NCBI GenBank assembly: GCA_030583665.1
Contig: CP129469.1
Span: forward strand, 2,657,043-2,721,042
From: Candidatus Jettenia sp. AMX2
GTDB lineage: Bacteria > Planctomycetota > Brocadiia > Brocadiales > Brocadiaceae
Length of the DNA: 64,000 nt
Direction of reading: 5' to 3'
The notes beneath the pieces are model-generated. The model searched no databases. It was not told the DNA's origin and saw nothing but the letters and a program-made list of their open reading frames with translations. The translations under genes were made by a program, and so were the position numbers. Below, one piece after another: positions 34,249 to 42,270 of the stretch (position 1 is its first letter; each line of letters begins with the position of its first letter).

Positions 34249-35712
34249 CTACCTCATGAGAAAGACAGACTGCCGGGCTATTTCCATAACCCGAGAAGGG
34301 AAGATACCTAAATGAATCGTGCCGACTACCGAAATAACAACAGCAGCAACGATAAGGGGCGAGATGGTAAGAGGCTGAAATTCTCTTTCGGGATCCCTCA
34401 TATACATAACCGTTACAATGCGCAGATAATAATATACAGAAATAACACTGTTTATCACACCAATGACAGCCAACCCAATATAGCCCGATTTAACGGCGGC
34501 GCTAAAAATATAAAATTTCCCCATGAAACCTGCCGTTGGCGGAATACCTGCCATGGAAAGCAAAAAGAGTGTCATTGCTATTGCCAGGAGCGGATATTTG
34601 TATCCCAATCCCGCATAATCATTAATCTGCATGCACTCATCACCCTTTTGACTCAGTATGATAACAATAGCAAAGGCCCCGATATTCATAAAAACGTATG
34701 TCAGAATATAAAACAATATCCCTGAAACCCCTGTTGTATTTGCCGTTACCAGGGCAATAAGAAGATATCCCGCATGGGCAATACCCGAATATGCCAGCAT
34801 ACGCTTAATATCTGTTTGGGAAATGGCAACAACGTTTCCGACGATCATGGTTAATACCGCAAGGATATAAATAATTATTTGCCACTCATAATGGACAGGT
34901 CCAAATGCCGCTATAAAGATCCGTACAAAGGCAGCAAAGGCAGCGGCCTTGGAACCTACCGCCATAAAGGCTGTAACCGTTGTGGGTGCACCTTCATAGA
35001 CGTCCGGGGCCCATGCATGAAATGGTACCGCCGCAACCTTAAAACCGAGTCCGATAATTATTAGCCCTGTGCCCATAAACAGCAATGGTTTTGAAACTGC
35101 ACCCTTACTCCCAACGATACCGGAAATCTGGCTGAGATTAAGAGAGCCGGTAGCACCATAAATCATTGAGATACCATAGAGCAGAAACCCTGTAGCAAAT
35201 GCACTCAGTAAAAAATATTTCAAAGCTGACTCATTTGATTTGAGTTTTGAGCGGTTGAATCCTATCAGGATATAAATACTGACAGATACGACCTCAAGCC
35301 CGATGTAGATATTTAATAAATCGGCTCCGGATGCCATAAGCATCATACCTATTGTTGAGAACAGGATTAAGGCATAGTATTCACCGTGATTAATCCCTTC
35401 CCGCTTGATGTAATCATGGGATAGCAAGATAACGAGCCCTGCGGTAAGCAAAAAAATAAAGTTGAAAAACAGGGAATAGTTATCAATGATAAAGGACTCA
35501 TCAAAGGCAAATAAGGTCGTCCCGGTAAAACTTCTCGAAAACAGAGCCGCAGCAACGATTCCTGCAAGGGACAGGTAAACCAGGATATGCTTATCACCTG
35601 ATTTTCTTGAAGACAGGACATCCACCAGAAGCACAATCATAGCGAACCCAGCTAAGATTAAAATTGGCAAGATGCTCAGGATGTTAAACGTCATTATCGA
35701 GACATTCGTCAT
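34249..35712 (-). CDS. nuoN: NADH-quinone oxidoreductase subunit N
   Basis: This protein of about 487 residues is multi-helix with the Mrp-antiporter core (ALKYFLLSAFATGFLLYGISMIYGATG, KRMLAYSGIAHAGYLL). It is a proton-pumping membrane subunit of complex I. I place the start at ATG 35712; the upstream TTG adds an unusual leader. It is last in the operon. Confidence 0.93.
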   Translation of the reverse strand: MTNVSIMTFNILSILPILILAGFAMIVLLVDVLSSRKSGDKHILVYLSLAGIVAAALFSRSFTGTTLFAFDESFIIDNYSLFFNFIFLLTAGLVILLSHDYIKREGINHGEYYALILFSTIGMMLMASGADLLNIYIGLEVVSVSIYILIGFNRSKLKSNESALKYFLLSAFATGFLLYGISMIYGATGSLNLSQISGIVGSKGAVSKPLLFMGTGLIIIGLGFKVAAVPFHAWAPDVYEGAPTTVTAFMAVGSKAAAFAAFVRIFIAAFGPVHYEWQIIIYILAVLTMIVGNVVAISQTDIKRMLAYSGIAHAGYLLIALVTANTTGVSGILFYILTYVFMNIGAFAIVIILSQKGDECMQINDYAGLGYKYPLLAIAMTLFLLSMAGIPPTAGFMGKFYIFSAAVKSGYIGLAVIGVINSVISVYYYLRIVTVMYMRDPEREFQPLTISPLIVAAVVISVVGTIHLGIFPSRVMEIARQSVFLMR

Positions 35713-35790
35713 ATATTTAAACCTTTTCCACAAAACAGGGAAAGTAAAAGAATCCCGGACTTTTTATTATCATCAGCCATTTCTCTGATC

Positions 35791-37380
35791 CTACCATTCT
35801 GTTTCAGCCTCAGGAACTATGTCAATTCTGGGAACGGTGACGGCCTTCTCGTCTAACCGTCCATGCGTATGCTGTTTTTGAACATGCGATGCAACGTGCG
35901 TCTTTTCCCCGATTTGCTTTAAAAGATGGTTTACCGAGGCGTCCATTTTTCTCAGAAAGGAATTGGGATAAATACCAATCCAGAAAATCAGGAATACTAT
36001 TGGAATCACAATCGCTAATTCACGCCTGCTCATATCCTTTAACGTCTTATTTTCTTCATGGGTTATTTCATTAAACATAACCCTTTGAAACATCCAGAGC
36101 ATATACACAGCAGCAAGAATAATCCCCGTTGCCGCAATAGATGCATACAGGATACGGGACTTAAATACACCGACAAGAATGAGGAATTCCCCCACAAAAC
36201 CATTGAGTCCCGGAAGACCGATAGAGGACAGGGTAACAATCAGAAAAAAGACCGCAAAAACCGGGATCTGTTTTGTCAGACCCCCAAAGTCTGCAATCAT
36301 TCTGGTATGCCTTCTCTCGTAGAGCATCCCGACGATAAGAAAGAGCGCCCCCGTACTCAGGCCGTGATTAACCATTTGGGTAATACTGCCCTCAATCCCT
36401 TGAATATTAAAGGCAAATATTCCCAGCATAACAAAGCCTAAATGGCTTACACTGGAATAGGCAACAAGTTTCTTCAAATCATCCTGTACCATGGCAACCA
36501 ATGCGCCGTAAATAATGCCAATAATTGCCATCCATGATATTACAGGGATAAAGGCATGACTTACATCCGGAAACAAGGGCAAGCTGAACCGTATAAAACC
36601 GTAAGTTCCCATTTTCAGGAGAACGCCTGCGAGGATAACACTCCCTGCAGTGGGAGCCTCTACATGGGCGTCCGGCAGCCACGTATGAAAGGGAAACATC
36701 GGAACCTTTATGGCAAAAGCAAGAAAGAAGGCTATAAACAGCCAAAATTGTACGGCAAAGGAAAGGTTAAGCTTGTAAAACTCCAGGATACTAAAGGTAT
36801 ATTCACCCGTTGCCCTGTAATGTAGAAAATACAGGGCTATGATTGCAAGGAACATGAATACGCTGCCGGCCGTGGTATAAAGAAAAAACTTTATCGCCGC
36901 ATAAACCCGCCTTGGACCTCCCCAGATACCGATCAACAGATACATGGGAATGAGCATAAGCTCCCAAAATACAAAGAACAAAAACATGTCCAGGGAAATA
37001 AACACTCCGATCATCGCCGTCTCAAGTAACAACATAGCAACCATGTATTCCTTCACATTCTTAGTAATGTTCCAGGAAGCCAGGATTGAAATAGGCGTAA
37101 TAAAGGCCGTCAAAAGTATTAAAAAGAGACTGATACCGTCAATCCCCACATGATAATAGATGCCAAAAGAGGGTATCCACTGCAATTTTTCAACAAATTG
37201 CATCATGTGGGTATTTGAATCAAAACAGAAATAAAGCGGGAGAGAAAGAAAAAATACTAACACCGTGACGAGAAGGGATGTAAACCGGATAAGCTCACGG
37301 TTTTTGGATTCCACGAGGAGAATAAGAAATACTCCTATAACCGGAAGAAAGGTAATTAAAGAAAGAATAGGTACAGACAT
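35791..37380 (-). CDS. nuoM: NADH-quinone oxidoreductase subunit M
   Basis: This 529-residue protein is multi-helix with WELMLIPMYLLIGIWGG, FPFHTWLPDAHVEAPTAGSVILAGVLLKMG and KKLVAYSSVSHLGFV. It is an antiporter-like proton-pumping subunit. GGAG before the ATG supports the start. The gap to the upstream nuoL is 217 bp and carries a MITE-like element. Confidence 0.95.
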   Translation of the reverse strand: MSVPILSLITFLPVIGVFLILLVESKNRELIRFTSLLVTVLVFFLSLPLYFCFDSNTHMMQFVEKLQWIPSFGIYYHVGIDGISLFLILLTAFITPISILASWNITKNVKEYMVAMLLLETAMIGVFISLDMFLFFVFWELMLIPMYLLIGIWGGPRRVYAAIKFFLYTTAGSVFMFLAIIALYFLHYRATGEYTFSILEFYKLNLSFAVQFWLFIAFFLAFAIKVPMFPFHTWLPDAHVEAPTAGSVILAGVLLKMGTYGFIRFSLPLFPDVSHAFIPVISWMAIIGIIYGALVAMVQDDLKKLVAYSSVSHLGFVMLGIFAFNIQGIEGSITQMVNHGLSTGALFLIVGMLYERRHTRMIADFGGLTKQIPVFAVFFLIVTLSSIGLPGLNGFVGEFLILVGVFKSRILYASIAATGIILAAVYMLWMFQRVMFNEITHEENKTLKDMSRRELAIVIPIVFLIFWIGIYPNSFLRKMDASVNHLLKQIGEKTHVASHVQKQHTHGRLDEKAVTVPRIDIVPEAETEW

Positions 37381-37458
37381 CCCGTCACTCCAAAATTCTA
37401 TTTTTATCTCAATTGCTGTATGTTATTAAATAATGAAAACTTTGAAATTCCTACGTAT

Positions 37459-37550
37459 TATAGTCAAAAGTTTCTGTTTTTCGAAAAATACCGGATGAAT
37501 CCCTGGTGTTTATTGGATTAAGCACCGAAAACCTGACTTGTTTGGCTATA
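37459..37550 (-). repeat. 92-bp MITE-like element, copy 2, inside the nuo operon
   Basis: Shares the ends and core of the element at 30635-30726 (TTTTTCGAAAAATACCGG, ATTGGATTAAGCACCGAAAA). It lies in the only large gap of the nuoA-N operon, between nuoL and nuoM. Confidence 0.85.
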
Positions 37551-37597
37551 CATAAAACCTTCAACGACTAAATATCCCTGTAATTTTGGATAAACCC

Positions 37598-39523
37598 TTA
37601 CCAGCCAAGGGCAGCAAGCACAACAATAAATACGCATCCGATTACAATATAAAAGGCATAATTGCGTGTGTATCCTGTTTGTAATAAACGCAAAACAGTA
37701 CTAAGCCATTGAATAAAACGGGCAATACCGTTTACGGATCCATCAATCACCTGGACGTCAACATGTTTCCACAACAGAACGGACATCTTCTTTATCGGTC
37801 TTACAAAGAAAAAGTCATAGATTTCATCAACAAAGTATTTGTTCAGTAAAATTTTATACAGTATCTGAAAACGTCCTGCCAGCATGCCAGGTAACTCGGG
37901 CCTCCTCACGTAAAAATGGTAGGCTGTAAATATACCAGCAACGGCAATAGCCGTTGAAATAACCATCATGAAGTACGGATTACCTCCTGTATGGTGTACT
38001 TCAACCCTGGTTCCGGTAACCCCAACAGCATGAAAGGAGCTAAAGACAGGCGAGAGAAATTTTTCAAGTGCATTCGCACCGGGGATACCCAGAAAACCTC
38101 CAACAATTGACAATCCGGCAAGCACTATAAGCGGGATCGTCATGTTTTTTGGCGACTCATGGAGGTGTTCCATTACGTGGTGATCTACCCTTGATTTACC
38201 ATGGAATGTTACAAAGAGTAAGCGAAACATATAGAAGGCCGTAAAGAAGGCTGCAACGGCAGCAAGAAACCAGTAGAGAAAGTTTCCGTGAGTTAGCGAT
38301 TCCAGCAGTATCTCATCTTTACTGAAAAACCCCGCAAAAGGCGGAACGCCAGCAATAGCAACCGTGCCGATCAGAAAGGTCTTATAGGTAACCGGTATGT
38401 GATGCCTTAACCCCCCCATTTTCCGTATATCCATTTCACCGGATAATGCATGAATCACACTGCCAGACCCTAAAAACAACAGGGCCTTGAAAAATGCATG
38501 CGTTGTAAGGTGGAAAACACCGGCAGTAAAAGCGCCAACACCACAGGCCAGAAACATGTACCCGAGCTGGCTAATGGTGGAATACGCCAATACACGCTTT
38601 ATATCGTTCTGTACCAGTCCAACAGATGCTGCAAAAAGGGCTGTAACAGCGCCGACACACGCAACCACCGTCATGGTGAAAGGAGATAGCATATAAAGGA
38701 CATTACACCGGGCAATCATATAAACACCTGCCGTAACCATGGTCGCTGCATGAATAAGAGCGCTAACCGGCGTAGGGCCTTCCATAGCGTCCGGCAGCCA
38801 TGTGTAAAGCGGTATCTGTGCCGATTTACCCGTCGCACCCATAAACAGGAGAAGGGTAATCACCGTTACCGTAAAGCTCCCCACTACAAAATTTCCATGG
38901 AAAGCTGTATCGAATACCTCGGTAAATTTGATGCTGCCGAATGTCAGGAAGATAAGCAGAATACCCAAGGCAAAACCAAAATCACCGACCCTGTTAACAA
39001 TAAAGGCCTTTTTTGCAGCATCCGAGGCGGATTTTTTCTCAAACCAAAAACCAATTAGCAGATAAGAGCATAACCCGACTGCCTCCCATCCAATAAACAT
39101 AAGGAGAAAATTGTTGCCCAGAACAAGTAACAACATTGAAAAGGTAAATAAATTCAGATAGCAGAAATAACGATGGTACCCCTTATCGTCGTGCATATAA
39201 CCAAGAGAATATATATGGATGAGAAGTCCTACCCCTGTAATAATCAGGGTCATAAGTACCGATAAAGGGTCTATCTGCAGACCTGCGGCTGCTTTAAACG
39301 AACCGGATTCAATCCAGTTAAAGATCTGTTTTTCAAAGAAACGTTCGTGTGGAGGAAAAGAAAGGAGGCTGCAAAATACAAATACCGCAACCAAAAAGGA
39401 CAAACCGACTGACCCGCAGGCAATATAACCTATGGTTTCTTTTTTCAGCCTTTTGCCGGCAATTCCGTTAACAGATGAACCAATTAAGGGGAATAACAGG
39501 ATAAGCGCAACAAAGTCTAGCAT
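37598..39523 (-). CDS. nuoL: NADH-quinone oxidoreductase subunit L
   Basis: This 641-residue protein is the largest antiporter-like subunit, with FIGWEAVGLCSYLLIGFWFEKKSA, PLYTWLPDAMEGPTPVSALIHAATMVTAGVY-type motifs and the long C-terminal region typical of NuoL (HL helix). It follows nuoK after 6 bp. Confidence 0.95.
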   Translation of the reverse strand: MLDFVALILLFPLIGSSVNGIAGKRLKKETIGYIACGSVGLSFLVAVFVFCSLLSFPPHERFFEKQIFNWIESGSFKAAAGLQIDPLSVLMTLIITGVGLLIHIYSLGYMHDDKGYHRYFCYLNLFTFSMLLLVLGNNFLLMFIGWEAVGLCSYLLIGFWFEKKSASDAAKKAFIVNRVGDFGFALGILLIFLTFGSIKFTEVFDTAFHGNFVVGSFTVTVITLLLFMGATGKSAQIPLYTWLPDAMEGPTPVSALIHAATMVTAGVYMIARCNVLYMLSPFTMTVVACVGAVTALFAASVGLVQNDIKRVLAYSTISQLGYMFLACGVGAFTAGVFHLTTHAFFKALLFLGSGSVIHALSGEMDIRKMGGLRHHIPVTYKTFLIGTVAIAGVPPFAGFFSKDEILLESLTHGNFLYWFLAAVAAFFTAFYMFRLLFVTFHGKSRVDHHVMEHLHESPKNMTIPLIVLAGLSIVGGFLGIPGANALEKFLSPVFSSFHAVGVTGTRVEVHHTGGNPYFMMVISTAIAVAGIFTAYHFYVRRPELPGMLAGRFQILYKILLNKYFVDEIYDFFFVRPIKKMSVLLWKHVDVQVIDGSVNGIARFIQWLSTVLRLLQTGYTRNYAFYIVIGCVFIVVLAALGW

Positions 39524-39529
39524 GTAACC

Positions 39530-39832
39530 CTACCATTTCATGATATTGATGTCATCGATATTTACTGTCTCTTTATTTCTAAATACCGCAACAATAATTG
39601 CCAAACCTACAGCAGCTTCAGCCGCAGCTACCGCCATAGTAAAAAAAACAAACAATTGCCCATCCATGGAATTGAGATAATGGGCAAACGATACAAATGA
39701 CAGGTTAACGGCATTGAGCATAAGCTCGATACACATAAAGATTACAATGGCGTTCCTCCGTATCATTACACCAACAACACCAAGGGTAAACAGGATAGAA
39801 CTCAGCACAATATAATGAACTACAGTAATCAT
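39530..39832 (-). CDS. nuoK: NADH-quinone oxidoreductase subunit K
   Basis: This 100-residue three-helix protein has [29 protein letters not shown] and the conserved Glu residues of the E-channel ([17 protein letters not shown]). It lies directly after nuoJ without spacing. Confidence 0.95.
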   Translation of the reverse strand: MITVVHYIVLSSILFTLGVVGVMIRRNAIVIFMCIELMLNAVNLSFVSFAHYLNSMDGQLFVFFTMAVAAAEAAVGLAIIVAVFRNKETVNIDDINIMKW

Positions 39833-40342
39833 TTATAATTTCCTTTTAGCCAGGATGATTGCACCAATAGCAGCGGCAAAGAGTAACACAGAAACTATTT
39901 CAAACGGCAGGAGATATCTGGTGAATAACAGACTGCCGATTAATTCCGTATTTCCAACACTTGCAAGGTAATCACCTGTATATTCACCTTTTTTGCCGAG
40001 GGTTACCTTTGATTTCAGAATTATACCGATAGCAGAAAGTAAAAGAACACCCATAGCAAGGGCTGGTATCTTTTGAAACGGTAAGGCATCCTTCTCTTCT
40101 TCCTTTACATTTACATTTAGTAGCATAATCACAAAAAGAAAAAGCACCATAATGGCGCCGGCATATACGATAATCTGAACTGCTGCTATAAACTGTGCAG
40201 CAAGCAACAGGTACAGTACCGCAATACTGATCAGCGTCAGGATGAGGTAGAGAGCACAGTAAACCGGATTTCTTTCAAAAATCAGATAAACGCCGGCAAT
40301 TACTGCGACGGCAGCCATAACATAGAATAAATATGCTTCCAT
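39833..40342 (-). CDS. nuoJ: NADH-quinone oxidoreductase subunit J
   Basis: This 169-residue membrane protein has RNPVYCALYLILTLISIAVLYLLLAAQFIAAVQIIVYAGAIMVLFLFVIMLLN-type motifs of NuoJ. It ends next to nuoK and follows nuoI by 23 bp. Confidence 0.93.
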   Translation of the reverse strand: MEAYLFYVMAAVAVIAGVYLIFERNPVYCALYLILTLISIAVLYLLLAAQFIAAVQIIVYAGAIMVLFLFVIMLLNVNVKEEEKDALPFQKIPALAMGVLLLSAIGIILKSKVTLGKKGEYTGDYLASVGNTELIGSLLFTRYLLPFEIVSVLLFAAAIGAIILAKRKL

Positions 40343-40365
40343 AAGGTTATGTAACGTTAAATTTC

Positions 40366-40794
40366 CTAAAAGCTTATTTTCCTTTTTCTCGAAAAATCCA
40401 ACAACTGTTCCTTATCATAAACAACCTTATCACGACAGGTAGACAACTCAAAGGTATCCCTCAGTATTACAGCCCTTACCGGGCAAGCTTCTTCACAAAA
40501 GCCGCAAAAGATGCAACGAAATGAATCTAATTTGTAAATTTTTGGATATCTCCTATCTGTTGTTTCTTCGGTTGCCCCCTCAACGTAAATGCATTGCGAA
40601 GGACAAACCCTGGCACAGAGCCCGCATGCAATACAACGTTCCCTCCCGTCTTTCCCTACCTGTAATTCCGGCAATCCCCGGAACCTTGGTGAAAGCGTTG
40701 GCCTCACATCGGGATACTGTACGGTAACAACCGCTCCTGGATTAAGAAACCTTTTGAGAGTAAGCGCGAGGCCTTTTAGTAAGGGCAAAATCAT
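40366..40794 (-). CDS. nuoI: NADH-quinone oxidoreductase subunit I
   Basis: This 142-residue protein has two [4Fe-4S] motifs (CIACGLCARVCPSQCI and CIFCGFCEEACPVRAV). It passes electrons between the peripheral arm and the quinone site. It starts 1 nt after the nuoH stop. Confidence 0.95.
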   Translation of the reverse strand: MILPLLKGLALTLKRFLNPGAVVTVQYPDVRPTLSPRFRGLPELQVGKDGRERCIACGLCARVCPSQCIYVEGATEETTDRRYPKIYKLDSFRCIFCGFCEEACPVRAVILRDTFELSTCRDKVVYDKEQLLDFSRKRKISF

Positions 40795-40795
40795 A

Positions 40796-41791
40796 TCAGC
40801 TTATAAGCACCATAATAAAAGCAGTTATTACTATATTCAGTAATGCAAGAGGCAATAGAAATTTCCAGCCAAAATACATCAGTTGATCATATCTAAGCCT
40901 GGGATACGTTGACCGTAACCAGATGAAAAAGAACAGGCAGCATGATAATTTTAAGAAAAACCAGACGACCGGAGGAAGGAACGGCCCCTGCCACCCTCCA
41001 AAGAAAAACGTTACTGCAATAGCAGATACCGTAATCATATTGGCATATTCAGCCATGAAGAACATAGCAAATTTCAGGCTGCTGTACTCGGTATGATATC
41101 CGGCAACAAGCTCTGTTTCCGCTTCGGGAAGATCGAATGGAGTACGGTTGACTTCTGCAATAGCACTCACAGCATAAATAAAAAAACCCACCGGTTGCAG
41201 TATGACATTCCAGAGTCCGGTTTGTGCATTTACAATATCCACGAGGCTTAATGATCCTGTCAGCATAATGACTCCGATAAGCGACAAGCCGAGTGTCAAC
41301 TCATAACTGATCATCTGCGCGGCAGACCGTATCCCACCCAATAACGAATATTTGTTATTCGATGCCCAGCCTGCCATAACGATTCCATAAACACCGAGTG
41401 ATGAAACTGCGAAAACATAGAGGAGGCCTACATTAATATCCGTGATAACAAGGTCTATACTGTATCCAAAAATCTTTACCGTATCACCAAATGGTATGAC
41501 TGCAAAGGTAATAAGGGCAGGAATAAGGGTAATAACAGGTGCCAGAACAAAGAGCAATTTGTCTGCTTTTTCCGGAATAATGTCTTCTTTAAAGAGAAGT
41601 TTGATGCCATCAGCCAGCGGTTGTAATATTCCGTGCGGCCCCACACGCATCGGTCCAAGACGAACCTGCATATGAGCCATAACCTTTCTCTCAATCCATA
41701 TCATGGATATAACCATAAGCTGCACTATGCCAAATACCAAAATGACCTTAATGCAACTAATAATAAAATAGATAAAGAATTCTTTATTCAC
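40796..41791 (-). CDS. nuoH: NADH-quinone oxidoreductase subunit H
   Basis: This protein of about 331 residues has the NuoH motifs ERKVMAHMQVRLGPMRVGPHGILQPLADGIKLLFKED and AEVNRTPFDLPEAETELVAGYHTEYSS, which form the quinone chamber. I place the start at GTG 41791 with AGAGG upstream; the longer form adds an atypical leader. It follows the desulforedoxin-like gene. Confidence 0.93.
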   Translation of the reverse strand: MNKEFFIYFIISCIKVILVFGIVQLMVISMIWIERKVMAHMQVRLGPMRVGPHGILQPLADGIKLLFKEDIIPEKADKLLFVLAPVITLIPALITFAVIPFGDTVKIFGYSIDLVITDINVGLLYVFAVSSLGVYGIVMAGWASNNKYSLLGGIRSAAQMISYELTLGLSLIGVIMLTGSLSLVDIVNAQTGLWNVILQPVGFFIYAVSAIAEVNRTPFDLPEAETELVAGYHTEYSSLKFAMFFMAEYANMITVSAIAVTFFFGGWQGPFLPPVVWFFLKLSCCLFFFIWLRSTYPRLRYDQLMYFGWKFLLPLALLNIVITAFIMVLIS

Positions 41792-41929
41792 CCGAATATA
41801 CCTCTTGTTGCCATTCTGAACGAAGCCAGAAACCACGCCCGAAAATACCGCTTTTATCTATCACCTCCGGCTTAGCGGCACATTGGCTTTTTCATCACTT
41901 TCTGAGCCGGATTGCCGTTGTGTATTTTA

Positions 41930-42211
41930 TTATTTCACCACCGTCTCTTCCCTTTGCATCCTCTTTCCGCAACATTCCAATATACCAGTTGTTTCAGCAA
42001 CCACCCTTATCTTTTGCTTGCATATATTACATACAAAAATTGCCCCATTTACCGGTTTGTGATGGACAGATGTCCACGTAGCCATCATTCCTTTGGAACC
42101 AACGAGACTCATTTCCTTACCACAGCAGACCAGTACCCCAAAACCTTCCTCAACAACAACGACTTTTTGCCTGCAAATTTCGCAAAAATATGTTTGATCT
42201 TTTTTTGCCAT
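41930..42211 (-). CDS. Tandem desulforedoxin-like (rubredoxin-type Fe centre) protein within the nuo operon
   Basis: This protein of about 93 residues has two repeats of a Cys motif: CEICRQKVVVVEEGFGVLVCCGKEM (about 10-34) and CNICKQKIRVVAETTGILECCGKRM (about 60-84). CxxC plus CC with GKxM is the signature of desulforedoxin or the N-terminal domain of desulfoferrodoxin, each of which binds one iron by four Cys. I chose ATG 42211, with GAGGA 7 nt upstream, over a longer form. It sits between nuoG and nuoH. It has no clear iron-superoxide-reductase site, so it may transfer electrons or bind iron. Its role in complex I is unknown. Confidence 0.8.
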   Translation of the reverse strand: MAKKDQTYFCEICRQKVVVVEEGFGVLVCCGKEMSLVGSKGMMATWTSVHHKPVNGAIFVCNICKQKIRVVAETTGILECCGKRMQREETVVK

Positions 42212-42270
42212 AAATTTATCCTCATTAGACACCCCTTCTCGGCACAGCCTGCGAAAAGGCATCGAGGTAC

